The notes under the pieces are model-generated. The model was not told the origin of the DNA, searched no databases, and worked only from the letters and a program-made list of their open reading frames with translations. A stretch of 64,000 nucleotides of DNA from Lethocerus indicus (lineage: Eukaryota > Arthropoda > Insecta > Hemiptera > Belostomatidae): assembly GCA_019843655.1 (NCBI GenBank), contig JACDQD010000008.1, forward strand, positions 10,574,442 to 10,638,441, written 5' to 3'. Below are positions 37,871 to 51,094 of this stretch, in pieces. The position numbers and the translations under genes are program-made. Positions within the stretch are counted from its first letter, which is position 1. Each line of letters opens with the position of its first letter.

Positions 37871-39580
37871 CAATTTGACTGTTCCCAGCCGGCCAGATGT
37901 AATTCCATGTTTATTCGCCGCCGGTAAAGAGCCGTGTTTATCATAGTCGCGAACCTAATGAGCGCTAAAGACAGGCCGGTGATAATTGGCTTCTTTCGAC
38001 CAATACGCTTATGGAATGTGCCCGATAGATAAGTGGCATATATGCTCGGTACTCGTATAACAGTCCTCGTCGCGTCCACCTGGTTATAGACGGCGGAAAA
38101 TAAGCAAAATTGTAGCACCATTCGCATTTTTTCGTCATAACTACTTTGAAAACTTTTTCACTGGTATAAATGATAAATAATCGTAATAATATCCGGAGGA
38201 CGTCACTGGTCGGCGTTGAACCGTACAGATAACGAAAGAAAAACATGTTGTTCATGCTTTAAACGATCACTAATTATGTAACCGGGGGAGTTACAAATTC
38301 GGAATTCGGAGTTGATACTATCGTCTCTCCTCGCTCGTTCTGGAGCCGCTTCCGGACCCTTCTGTGGTATTCTAGTTTGTAATAGTTACAGTGAAGCCAT
38401 AGCACAGAGTAGTGATAGCGCAGGTTAGGCTCAACAGGCGGCATGAATTCACCTTTTACTAATCACACAATATTACTGATTATGACCTTTTAAACCACGT
38501 ACCTGAGAACAAAGCGCCGTGAAGGGATTATTCATTAGTTTAATAGCTTCTTAAGTACTCCTTATTTATTATTGGGCAATGTACAATATACATTTGGCAG
38601 GTCACCAAGAAACTACTCATCAAAACCTATTTTCTCGTCGGAAAAAGAAGTAGGCCAGATTTTTACGTCTGTCGTTTTGAATAAATATGAACGATATTGC
38701 GATTACCGGCGTAGTTTCAAATTACTGGCGTATAATTTGAAATTATCTAGAAATCCCGTTAAAATTTTACGAATGTTGGCTTGCACGGTTTATTATAAGG
38801 AGTGCCGACATCCTTTGGCTGTAGGAAATATCTGCTCGGAGATAAAGAGCTCGGCGGATGGCGCGGTTCCGGTTTACCGCACAATTCCTTACACGGGGCC
38901 GGCTGAATTATTTCCTCGGTCATATCGATTGGGCCGAGAGCGAATAGGGGTTGTTACCCGTTGGCCGCTGTCCGGCACGCGAGCCCAACGCCAATTACTG
39001 TTTTATGCGCCCAAATAATCACCCTCCCTCCCACCACAGCCCACTGTTTTTTTATCGTGAAATTTTTGTTTTTACATTGCTTCGTTTAGGGTCGCGCCCC
39101 GCATGTAGTCAATACCCTCCTGAGTGTAACCCCGATTTGAATCTTCAGTACAGTTTGGCCAGTTTCTGTCGTCTCGTGGTCTCATAAACATTATAACACC
39201 GGTAGAAGTAATAACCCATTGATAACATTAAAACACAAAAAAGGGCGTTTTTCGGAATACTTATTCGAATGTAACATATAAAATTACATATAAAATTACC
39301 CAAGTTTATACAACTGGGTTTTTGGTAATGTAATCCTTGGATTTATATTTATGGAAAATATTGTACCGCGGTTCGCATTATCGAGCAATCTGAATTTTCT
39401 TTAGCGATACATGACTCAGAGATAAAAAAATAATATACGACTCTTGAGATATAACTTTTACAAGTCACTTAGTGCGGCTGTGGCCGTTTTTTGTTTCGTA
39501 ACAACGCAGTTTGTTGTAACTTTTCTCCCCCTTCAGCTTATCTGGTTTTTTAAACACATACTGCGTTACCAAGGGCTTTA

Positions 39581-39589
39581 CATCTCATT

Positions 39590-39632
<43 letters not shown>

Positions 39633-39650
39633 TGTTGTAATAATGAGATG
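39581..39650. repeat. (TA)n tract inside an inverted repeat
   Basis: CATCTCATTA at 39581-39590 is the exact reverse complement of TAATGAGATG at 39641-39650. Between the arms lies a (TA)n run to 39630 and then AGTGTTGTAA. The unit could fold as a hairpin. It is a second case of TA repeats sitting inside a larger inverted repeat, like 5301-5356. Confidence 0.8.
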
Positions 39651-42600
39651 CTTTCGGATATAGAAAGCAATTAAGCCAACTGTGCTCGAACTACCCTTTT
39701 GAGTTCTCGACAAAATGCGGTATCGTTTAGGCAGGGGAAAATGTCAACATTTTTTTTAACAAAATTTGAAGAAATAATTCTGAAAAATATAATATTCTTC
39801 CGATTGATTTTCCGTGGTCAGTTATTAAATTACTGCATCAATCATAAAAGCTTACAATGCGATATGAATCTTGGAAGCCAACTCCTCTGACGCATAATTA
39901 TTAAGTTATTCAGAGCGATGACCGATAAGGCGTAATACTTTTTAAAGTGTGTGCCCGGCAATATCTCTCCCTACCGAATTGTAAATGTCATTCGATTGTT
40001 CCACGCTATTATTATTTTAACAGCTGCTGCAGCTAAACTTTCTCCGTCAAAGTGTTTCTTGGTCTTTGCCAATCATCAAGATATGTCACACAAATTATAA
40101 ATAATTGTTGGGTGGAATATCTTCCTTTTTCCTGAAGCCAACGTCATTTAGCCGCTTGGAGTGTCGATGTCAACGCTGCTTAACTGCGCTTATTGGCCAT
40201 TTATTAATATTTGTATTAAATATTTATTTCTAACGAGTAATCAATAAAATTGATTATCGGAAATTAAATCACAATAGGTACGATACTGGATGGCAAAGCT
40301 TACTGGAACGGTCTTATTTACCGAGGGATACTTTCTCGCTGGCAACGTGTTGAATAGTCTGAGACTGGGTGTTATTTAGTCTGGAAGTTATATTTCTGTA
40401 GCCGTCAAAACCTTCAAAAGTACGAAAATACTCGTTCCGAAAAACCCTATCGTTTTATTGGCGCTTAAGGTATCACGCCAGTTCGTGCCTGGTGACCGTT
40501 GGCCTAATTAGCGTCCTACTTTCGGTCCGAATCCGGCATTATGCAGGCGTTTTCTTGCATTCGTCCCGGTCTAAGAATGCATAAATACGGAGTAGTGGGA
40601 AAATGCATTTGTGTCCAGTCCCTAGGAGAAAAGTATTTCAGGGTCCAGGACCAAGCCTAGCGGCTCTGGCATGGGCTAGCGTTAATAAGCTCCGCTTTGC
40701 CAGCTCATTACCCGCCTCTGTCTCTATTAAATGAGACCGATTCATATACATTTTGAAGAAGGCGCTACCCGCAATAATATTATCTATCACTTTTATAGTA
40801 TACCCGCCAAAGAGCATAGTAGTTAGGATATAGTAATGTATATATTTTTTAAATTAAGATTATTGAACAATATTTGTTTTCGTTTATGTTTACAAGCAGA
40901 AACAGTGTGTCCCATACGCTGAAACGGTGTTCCCTCCATGAAGCGGCATAAGGTCACGTTGTGAAATCGATGTGTGGTTAATCGATTTGTGCCTTGAAAG
41001 GCCAGTACATGATTGTTACCGAAACCTATAACCATTAGTCTCGTGTCGATAGGACCGTGGCTATCATCGAAATACTGGTTAAATCGGCCACAGTAGTTAT
41101 GTCCTGGTAGAAAAGGTTGACTAAATTCAACATTTAATATGACCCGGATGTGGGTCGAACAATTGTTCAGAATCCTAGGGATATCTGAATATGAACGGAA
41201 TCGCTGTAGCCATAAAGGCTAAACAATTGTAATAAATAAAACAAAAAATATCATGCTTTTAGTGCCTATTAATGGGCAAAACTAGGTCTTTTAACAGCCC
41301 AAAATAGGACTGCAATATTTAGTCGGTACCGCCTTGTGGTGATCTAAGGCGTTGTTTAGGCATGACACGCAAGGGCAGAACTGGAACATTTAACACAAGC
41401 GACTTCCTAACTCTCTGACATTTTATGAAAATTCGTACTCTGGCTTACTACCTATATTTTCCGCTTACGGCATTATTATTTCATAATAAATTTGTAACCA
41501 AATTATTGGGCATATTGTTAACAAATATAAATCTCCCGGGGGAAGATTATTCGTGGGTAGTTCGATCGACTAAAGCAATGAATACTTCTTTACAGTTCTT
41601 CCTTGCAATCGTATATAACACTAGTAAAATGAAGACATAAACTTTGTGAGGAAATTTGTGTGGGGAACCCTATATAAAGCAAACGGAGGAGGTTGCAATC
41701 TTCATTTTGAATTAATGCGTTATTAATTCGCGTTCGAACATACTATACAAATCGATCCTGTTACGCGCAGAATGTACGAAGCCAGAGAAAAAAAAACGGC
41801 TATAATACAGTTTCAACGCTTTTGTGCGTAGGAAAAATCTATTCCGGGCACTGTATATTTGGCTGGGAGACGCCGAAGGGGACAGTTAAAGGAACGCTGG
41901 CGGCGATAAAGCAAGGGCGGCTTTAAACAAAGGACAAAATAAACTAGTATAAGTGGAAGGCCGTAGATTTCGAAAATGCGTGCAAATTTTGGTTTGGAAG
42001 GGGCGGGGGCGGTTCTGGCACAGTTTCTCCTCGGGGGAAGATTTATTTTTGCCCGGGGGAGGCCTCTCTTGAAAATAACGCCCCGTCCGCAGATCAGTTG
42101 GGCTGGTTAGGCCTGCCAAACGTATCCCTTTTTGTATTTGTTCGCTTTCAGGCCTTATTCCTTACCAAACAGTGTCACTGAACTCACCAACTTCAATGCG
42201 ATAATACTGTACACTATAAATACGGAATAAAACCGAACTTGAGACTGGTTTATTTCACCCGCGAGATACAAGAAAGTGGTCTTATAACTTACTTAATGAA
42301 ATTCATACTCAAAAACAGGGAATAAAAATTATCTGAAATTGAAGGGCATTCCAGTAATACAGCACAGGCCATTCAGTCGTCGCGTGTGATATTTCAATCT
42401 GATATCGTACCATTAGTTGTATATTAGCTCCATAAAAACGGGCATTATAGGGGAATTGAGATACGTGGTCTACGGATTTTGTACGTATACAGGCAGAAAA
42501 AATGTTATTTATGTAATTAATAGTTGATGGCGCCTCCTGTAGTCGGTTCATTGACCGGGGATGCGGAAAATAAAGGTCCCAACAGCTCAAAGAGTCAATT

Positions 42601-42725
42601 ATTTCATGGCTGCCGCAGAACAGTTTCGTGCGTGAAACTGCCGACGGAAGTCGATTACATTTAATGGCTAATATTATTGACACTTTTATAACTGTGACTC
42701 CATTCTCCTTAATGATTTCTCTGCT

Positions 42726-42760
42726 GGATCGGTTTCGGCTTCTCGCCATCTTCGGTGGCA
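42726..42760 (-). repeat. Copy C of the scattered CGGTTTCG motif
   Basis: The plus strand reads GGATCGGTTTCGGC, then TTCTCGCCATCTTCGGTGGC. The minus strand contains GAAGATGGC, a five-base loop, and GCCGAAACCGATCC. It is the closest match to copy B. Confidence 0.6.
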
Positions 42761-45165
42761 TTAGTAGTAACATGTTACTGACAGTATGCCACACTGTTGA
42801 CCGACCCTCTGTTTAAAACTTTAAAATTGTCTCATGCAACCTTTTTTCCGTTGACCCTTCAATATTTTCTCCGGCCGCTTATAGATCCTGTAGGTACTTT
42901 GTATCGGAGCAGATAACTGTAATCTAACATGGTATTATTTACAACCAATAAACTTAACAAATGAGGGGTTATTAATACTTATCATACTGTTGGATGATAA
43001 TTTAGTTCATTAACCGTCTCCGTTCGGACTCTGGCACGACTCCAAAAGCGCTCAATCAAAATTGACTTTCCCGTTAATTGTTTCGGCAGCGATTATTAAA
43101 GCCCCCTTTAATCTTTATTGGCGAGGAGGGTCTAGATTGAACTCTTTGGAATACTATCATCAGCCACCGACTTAATACCGTATTCATTAAACCGAATGCG
43201 GTATAATTTCAATTATATTCCTCCGGAGTTCCTTGTCATCCGTACAGAAGATGGATTATTAACAATTATTCATTGGAATTCATACACGATAGAAAAAAAT
43301 TGAGCTCGCTTTTAAGTCCTACATCTGTTCCTAATAACCGTATACGGAAATCAAACAAATTTGCGTATATATCTAAAAATATTAATGTTGCAAAGATAGT
43401 CAACATTCACAAATTATGATTTCTTATTCTTTGAATATTCGAAACACTTTCATTTATCAGAAGAATATTTCAATACGTTATTATGTTTTTTAAAAACATA
43501 ATGTTATTGTATTCAGATAATTAACATTATCATTAATTGTAATGCTGCGGTTTTTAACCGACTTTGTTAAACTGATTAAAACAGATATAGGCGTTGGCCT
43601 GACAATACAAAGTCCAGACATCGAGCTCATGTATGTAAAAAATATGTTTTTACGTTATTTTTTTAATATATTTTTTTCAATTGGGCACGTAGGGCTCTTA
43701 ACGCGTCGCCAAGAAGCAATTCATTTTGAAATCTGACAGCGTCTTTTGTATTGCGTTATTTGTATGCGGGGTTATTTCTGCGCCGCATACCGATCTATAA
43801 GTGAACTGGCGCTGTTTTAATTTTTCTTTTGTTTCTTATGACAGTCGAGGGAAACGTCGATGTAGGCAGTGCCAAAAGTGGCGGGCGGTGAGGGCATTTC
43901 GTATTTATTTTTTACCCGTGCTGAGACGGAACGATCGATTGAACGCCATAGTGCAGTTTTACTAGGGGGGTGTTTTTAATGTGCAGAATGTACCGAGAAA
44001 TCGATAGAATTGTTTTCGACCCTTTGCTAGCTACAACCTGATAATTTGAATGGCTTCGCGAAAACCGAAACATTAATCGAGAATTCTTGTTCCGACGAAT
44101 CAAGTTTCCATTTTAATAAAAACGCCCTCAGTAAAAATTGAGTACTAAGAAAATGATAGTAAGAACTTTATTCTTCCTGAGAATCATTCAAATGGGACTC
44201 TCGAATATAATCATACATGTATGAAACACGATCTCTGATATTATGATTTCTTTAGCGCAAAATTATAATAGGGGCTTTTTAGAGGAATCAGAGGTTAATA
44301 TTTATGATAGGATATACAAAATATGATTAGTTAATATACTGCAGCTAAAAGTAAGCGATACAGTATAATGCAATAATTATGCCAAAATAAAAATCAGGAA
44401 TAATGCAATCTCAAAATAACGTGACCGTGCTCAGCCGACGTTCAATACCTTAATTATTTATTAATATGTTAATGGTTTGTAATTGGCAATTAACGTGTTT
44501 TGTTCGGCTGGTGACTTCGGGGCTGGCGCGAATTTCGGATTAGGGCCGTTAACCCGTGTTGATCATTACAGAAATAAAGCAAAAAAAAAGAAAAGAGAAA
44601 CAAAAAAACACGGAGAAATCTATACACAAATAGCCCCAGAAAGAGGGGGTTGAAATGAACGGACGACAGCCACGCCATCTGTGTGTGTGCCGCCCAATTT
44701 TGAGGAGCGATTTAGTCGTTAGGCTTCGGGCCACCTGATCGAAACACTTTAACATAGCTTCCCCTTGTAGGTTAGTACACTCTGACCTCTTAAAGCCGTC
44801 TTAGTGCAGGTTTTACTGTAGTATTTTTTTCGTTTTGCGTTTAAGTTTTTTCATGTTTTATATCCTTTGACCTACGGTCGGCTGAAAGGTGCGTGCTAAT
44901 TTTGGTTTATTCGCTTCTGGCAGTCAATACTTGTATAAGATTTGGAGCCTACGCTTTTAAATATACACCCGATTGAAGTGATTAACGTTTTGGAGTTTTT
45001 TTCTTTGAATTCACTTCTTCTGTCATCAGCACTCTATTTTACCTTCCTCATAACCTGTCCCCTGAATAGATGTGTTGTCCAAAATTCATCCCCATGATCC
45101 CGTATAAACTTTTTCTTCAGTATGAAAGCTACACAATCACTCGTGCGACCGCCTCTCGCTTGTAC

Positions 45166-45210
45166 GGTTCTATTCTAGACCGGTTTCGACTCCCAACCAA
45201 AGTCAGCAGC
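45166..45210 (-). repeat. Copy D of the scattered CGGTTTCG motif
   Basis: The minus strand reads GCTGCTGACTTTGGTTGG, then GAGTCGAAACCGGTC, then TAGAATAGAACC. The 26 bases at 45166-45191 match 56581-56606 (opposite strand) at 24 of 26 positions. Confidence 0.65.
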
Positions 45211-46599
45211 ATTCGTTTGTTAATAAAATGAGGTACTCAGGCACGTCAGCCGATGGTATGTTTTGTCATCCCACGAACTGCACTGTCACTCAACAAACCA
45301 ACGATTGCCAGAAGCTGAAACCTGCCTAACATTGCCCTGGAGAATTACGTTAATCCGCAGACCGCAGTAACTATAATAAGCTAAAAATTGCTGTCTTCGA
45401 CGATTGCATTTAATAGAACGCTTTGTTGAAGAACCCTAATAGTATAGCACTACATTTAAATTCGGTTATTAGCTGTCGTTCATTGAACTCCAGTTTTTAA
45501 ACATTAATACCTTAAATCAGAAAGGTCCCGGGGAGCTTTAGAGGTGTTAATGAATTCTGCATCAACACGTGCTATCAACATTGCACTCACCATCACCCAA
45601 GTGTAGACTAACAGCACTTAGACATGGAACGTTTAACAGATTTGAGCCTTCAATGTTGAATGCTTGAATACCTGTAATTGAAAAACAGAATCAGCGATCA
45701 ATTTAATGACAACGCAATTGTAGAATTTTCCCAACTATCCAATTTTTGTTAGATCCATTATTTGAGAAGCTCACACTGACGCACACCCCCGTTCGCTTTT
45801 TTTTCGGGCACAAAAGTCATAAAATATTGGCATCAACAAGTAGTGTGCATCCCGCATGGAAAGTCATGCTGAAGGGTCGGTTTACAGGAAATTACCAAAT
45901 CGGATCACGCCTCCAATGCTATCAATTAGTTTTTTCCTTTTTGGCACGCTAATGGGTAATGAAGTTAACATATTAAAACACACGCCATTCTCGCCTCATA
46001 CTAGTTGATTCATCGAACTTCCGAGGAACGCAAAGATATTTCTTTAATTGATGTCATTACCCGATATTGCGAATTTATTAACGCACTTGGCCTTCCACAA
46101 AATGTCATTCCGCATCAGATGCCATTATGAAAATACCGCAGTAATCAAATATGTGTCTGGTGGGGTCATAGATTAGTAGGTAGGTGAAATTTTCCGTTTT
46201 GAACTTTACATCGGTTAATTATCTATTCTTAAACCATGTAGGAAGAAAAGGAAGGGAAATCTATACGATTAGAACCAGCATACGTTGGTCGGAAATATTA
46301 TACTTCGATTTTCAATTAATGGAATATAGCAGTTTTAACTGATTTTAGTTAACTATTATAGTTAACCCGTCACATTATTTTTAAAAATATTTTTGAGTTA
46401 GAAGTGATCCTTTTTACATATCCAGCTAACTTTGCTATCCTTCTAAAATTGTTTTTTTTTTCAAAATGATTCTCACAGCGTTATTTGCCTGATGCATAGG
46501 CGAACCAAAACTTGGGGGTGTTGTGTTTACGTGTCGCTAAAGGTTATTATTTTTTAAAATATTCACTGTACCGTGGTACGATAGGCGTTTAACAATTGA

Positions 46600-46900
46600 C
46601 TCACTACCGCGGTGTTTACACTCAGAAGCCCTCCCCCTCTTGCTCCTGTCCAATATCCGGTGGGAGGGGGCCAACGTTGGCAGTTATAGGGGCTGTGCGT
46701 GCAGAGGTATACGGACACGTGCGTCGGGACGTTAGGCGCCGGTCATCAGCCCCCCGAGAGAGGCGTCAGTGCTTCTCCACTGCTCGGATCGATAGCCAAC
46801 CTTGCGTCGAAACCGGCAGACTTGGCGGAACCTCATCCGCGAAAGGTCCCACTCCAGGCGCTCGAGAGTACGACAACAAATCCATACAACGAAATCGCCC
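46600..46900. promoter_or_regulatory. CpG-rich patch, possible promoter or enhancer
   Basis: GC- and CpG-rich, with a G-rich stretch near 46660 and many CG dinucleotides to 46870, falling back to AT-rich DNA on both sides. Three overlapping plus-strand frames cross it, which is the signature of stop-poor GC-rich DNA. TCAGTGC near 46768 fits an initiator, but no downstream core element is evident. Confidence 0.25.
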
Positions 46901-48299
46901 ATCCAGCTTTTTACTCTCGCTTTAGTAATCGAGTTATTAGAAAAAATGTCATTCCACCCTGTGCTTTCTATCGTTGACTACTCCTGAGTTAACGAATCTT
47001 CACCACAGAAGGGTGTAAATTCTATTGCTTAGACAAAATGGAATAGATTCATTGAGAAATTGGACTTTTTCACAAACAAATAGCCAGGTTCCAGTAAAAA
47101 TTGAATCATCACGTTCCTAACGTGATTGATATCGAGGAAAATATGATATGATCCTACTGATAGGAGACATCTCAATTAATTTTTGGAGATCTGCCTTCGG
47201 TGTTAATGTGATGGCTCACGCCAAGGTGCCATCACCTATTTCGTGCAGTAGCCACTGTCGGTGCGCCCTTACTTTACTTCAAATGGTATAATTATAGCGA
47301 TAAAATTGAAAATCTGTCTCGCCGGTAGCCGCGAAAAATATGACCTAATGATGATTGATCGATTAATGGGAGGCGTAGCCGGTGGTCGAGAAACGAATGC
47401 AACTGCTGAAATTCACACGACCGAATAGCTTACAGATAATGAAGAATAGCTCTCGAGGAATCGGATTTCAAATAAACCCACTCGACATCGGTGTAATTAA
47501 TTCGTATATTGTGTGCACTGCTGTCCGACGATGATCCAACAATCCACGCCTCTAAAGGGTAAAAAAAACTGACTCATAGACGCACAACTGTCTCGCAAAT
47601 GGGTCGCTTGGTGCTAACGAGTTAACGCTTGGTGCGAGTTAAATGGTTAAATTAATCATCAGCGCGGGGCGCGATTCTGACACCGACCGCCTGGCTTGCG
47701 TCCGCTCCGGTTTTTCGTCTGGCCGTCATCGCTAAAAGTGAGAATTAATTGATTACCAGTTTATACGTTGTGTCAGTCGGATTTATCTCCGGCATGACAG
47801 ACTGTAAAACTGCCCTTGGACACGTCTACTCCTCTAGCTTATCGACCGAGTCGAACATTTTTTAAATTTGTTTAAATAGAAAAAATGAGTCGCGCAGTAA
47901 CTAAAATATTATGGGAGAGTTCTCATGGTTTACTTTTTATTATCTAGTAGAAAACTATACTTACGGTCCCTTGGAATCGTTTTTCTTATTGCAAGGGATT
48001 ATTGGGAAGGATACAACGAAGTGGAATTACATTACATTGTCAGTCTGAAACAAACATTTTAATATAATGGATTGTTAAGGTGCTAATTCCATTTTATTTT
48101 TGCCTATGTTTGTACCTGTGGTCTATAAGTTGTTTTTGTATAGGATGTCACGGATCTGTATAAATCTAAGGTCACATTTAGAACGTTACTGCCTGACGAA
48201 TATAACGGGTATCATAATTCAATTCAAGTAGTATAGAAGTTGCCTTTTTCGAACAGCGGACAGAGATTTTTTAATGTGGTTCAGATTTAACTATAAAAG

Positions 48300-48720
48300 C
48301 ATTCCACAATATATTGGGGCTGCTCCGGCGGCGTGCACGTGACTAATACGGCCGTAGATAAAAGGCCTCCCTTCCGCCTCAAGCCTCTGGAACTTTTCGA
48401 TTAGGCCCGATCCTCGGTTTTACCGTCCCGGTTCTATTTTTAACCGGCGGGCCGAATTTATTTTAAGACTAGAAATCGTAATTCGGTGCCCTTAGTGGGG
48501 GCCGGGGCGGGGGCGGTAGCCGCCGATCGGGGGCTGATAAGGCGTCCGACCGATGGTGGGGTCGGTTGGCCCCCTAGTCGGTCTCACGCTACGGGATGGC
48601 CCGCAAAACATTCTTCATTTCGGTTCCCCCGTCCCCTTGTCTTCTAATCGGTCGGGCGGTGTCGGCATGACCGGTTGCACGAAATGCTAGAGCGGTCGAC
48701 CCTTCGGAGTCCCTTCTAGA
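48300..48720. promoter_or_regulatory. CpG-rich patch with an E-box
   Basis: One of the densest CpG/GC blocks in the window, with G-runs near 48495-48530. It includes the palindromic E-box CACGTG at 48336-48341 (CACGTGAC). It lies just left of the minus-strand exon at 48923-48996. It has no conserved open frame. Confidence 0.3.
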
Positions 48721-48922
48721 ATCTAACAAAAAGGTACTTTTACTAACTTGGTAGTTTAACTCTCCGATTTCAGTACATTCATATCTTAAAAATATTTAGC
48801 TCATCATTCTTGAGAAGTGTAATAGCAAATCTTTGCAAATATATTTTTCTTGTTTTGGAGGCATAATCATTTGAAGGTTTGAAAGTCCCTTGGTCTTGTG
48901 TTATCTTGTATTTAATACTTAC

Positions 48923-48996
48923 AGTTCTTTAATGAATACAACATTCGTAACTTGTTTTCTAGAAAATCATGTTCTTGTAAACTTCCAGCATTTTGG
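48923..48996 (-). CDS. Candidate short coding exon, minus strand, product unknown
   Basis: The acceptor TTACCTTCCTTTAAG| and donor AAAGAACT|GTAAGTATT are both good. One frame is open for 24 codons with one leftover base on each side: QNAGSLQEHDFL, then ENKLRMLYSLKN. The charge and Leu/Met spacing suggest an amphipathic helix. Its exit phase fits entry into 22109-22147 or directly into 21720-21928, about 27 kb downstream. At this length alone it could be chance; the splice borders and phase fit raise the odds. Confidence 0.32.
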
Positions 48997-51094
48997 CTTA
49001 AAGGAAGGTAATTTTAAATAGGAGAAAAATAGGATTCCTATTATGACGCTATTACTTTTATTTAGCTATAATAAATGAACATTTGTTAACATTTATCTGC
49101 CCGGTGCTGGGTAATTTGATATGTTAATATTATGTACCAGAATGTTTGAAGAGTTAGATGGAGTTGAAAACTACGTGTACCATTTTATACATAATTTTTA
49201 TGCGTAAAGTAATCACAAACAGGTAAAAGTGTGACATGAACTGACAATTTTTTCGGTGTCGTCGGCCGCTGTCCGTGTCTCCACCCTCGCGCTAATCCTA
49301 TTCTGGCCATCTTCGAGTCAAGTGGCCGACAATGGGCTGCCAATTGAGAGTGATTGAAATGCAGCCTTGATCGCCCCCTATTTTCGCTTCCCCATTTCGA
49401 TTTCTATTTCCTTCGTGGGGCAATTCGCGACGCAGGTTCTAATACAAATAGAAGAAGTGACGCTATTTACGTGAAGACCGATCGCGAACTGAGAGCACAG
49501 TACTACATTGTGTCAGTTTTTATGGTTTATACACGTCAATGACTGGATCCCAGATCCTAGGCCAGGACCGATATAATGTGGGTATGTTTTACTCTACGCC
49601 ACCATCATATATTAAATCTATGCGCTAATGCGCTTGTAATATAATGCTACCACTTAACCTTCCTCAACAAGTTGCGAAATTTACCTTGACTAAGTTTGGA
49701 GGAATATCGTTATTATTTTATGGTCTAATAAAATTCAAAATTCTTACTTCTTCCCACACAGTTTGGTGCTGTATAGGTGACATTATCATAAGGGTAGAAA
49801 ACTTTAGTTGCCAGTTATTTTAAGAATAAAAATGTCCGCTTGTCTGAAAGTTATAGCTGTGCCTAACGCGGCAGTTCGTGTTTTTTCATTTCGAATTTAA
49901 TGTCGTGAAATGTGTTAAGTACCGCGTGACAAGTAAAATGCTCTTTTTTTTCACCCCTCTATATATTTTAAGAAACAAAAGGCGTCGGCCCCCCCATTTT
50001 GTCTTAAATATAGGCGCCGGCAAGACGCCAATCGTGAATAAACTATTTCTGTAGGTCGCTAATGGTCGACGACAAATTGGAATCCTATTTGCTTGGAGTG
50101 GCAATAAATTGGGCGACGGGTCGGCCGCCTCATCGTTTTTATATGCACATGGATCCGTCCACATCGATTGCTCGATTCAAGTTGCGTCCCTGGAAATAGG
50201 TTTCTAGGTCAACGCGGTAAACCTTCGTGCACGCTCCGACTCCGACTCAGAGCCCGGAAAGATTCCAGTATTACCCTGGATCGCTTCTTTAATTTATTTA
50301 AACATTTTAAAATTATACATAGGACAGATCAAAGGCACATATCGTAGAATCAGTACGTAAGAAATGGGTTTTAAAATAACTGATTTACATACGACCGTGT
50401 TGATTTACATGCGATGTATTAATCTTTTTAAAATCGTTATAAAGTGGATGATCCGGGAATAATACTTGTTCTGTCTGGGACTAAACACTACAAGGTTAAT
50501 GGTCTGTACCGGTATACACGTTTTAAATAGTTTTAAGGGTCTTTGACATTCAACAGCTTAATTCTAGCAGGAGGAAGCAGAAAATAAAACTTTTAATCGT
50601 ATTAAGATCATTCCGCAGTGATATTTATAGCTCCTTTAAGCTAGTCCACTAATCAGAAATGTCGATAATAACACTTTTATAATAAACATTATTCTAAGAA
50701 AAATATAATTTTTTAAATCGGATTAAATTGTAATAATAATTAATAAAGATATTCTAAGGAGTGAGAACAGAAATAAACATATTTAGACAGTTGCAGGGGA
50801 CGAAAATGAATATCGAGACCCCTGTTTTGATCATTTTACCATAAAATTATAGTTAGTGCAGATATAGTCATTTATTATAATACGTTTCCGAACTGTAATT
50901 CTCAGCTTATATGATAGTAGGAGTTCGTTGCCCTAACTACGTAATTCAAAGTCTTAAAAGTATAGTTTTAATCGACTTTTTCCTGTGCTTGGATTGTCTT
51001 AAACTCTTCTCCATTTGAAATGCACACAAGAATTATCCTCAGGATAGTACCTCCTTTTTTCTTGTTTGATCCGGTGCCAGACTAGTTTCTGTTT
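48997..51094. other. Noncoding stretch
   Basis: AT-rich, with CpG-rich patches at about 49250-49330 and 49980-50260. No supported exon. A 92-codon minus-strand frame at 49886-50164 spans the second patch and has no recognisable features. Confidence 0.35.

Larger units (their letters stand above)
21929..48922. other. 27-kb noncoding stretch: intron or gene desert with CpG patches
   Basis: No exon beyond the weak 22109-22147 block is supported. CpG-rich patches of 200-700 bases, candidate regulatory elements, lie at about 22860-23160, 26020-26290, 27640-27960, 28640-28970, 29380-29560, 31140-31880, 33200-33500, 36030-36310, 37490-38100, 38800-39010, 41860-42120, 43740-43950, 46600-46900, 47300-47760 and 48300-48720. 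Between them the DNA is AT-rich with scattered short repeat copies. Long frames inside the patches (up to 161 codons) overlap on both strands and show no splice or family support. Confidence 0.4.

Noticed and set aside
37699..38127. 142-codon minus-strand frame
   Set aside because: Stop-poor GC-rich patch with open frames on both strands.
38572..39018. 148-codon plus-strand frame
   Set aside because: It crosses from AT-rich into a CpG-rich patch with a change of composition midway and has no family or splice support.
42309..42794. 161-codon minus-strand frame
   Set aside because: It spans repeat copy C (the part reading MLLLMPPKM is the repeat motif itself) and shows no domain or constraint.
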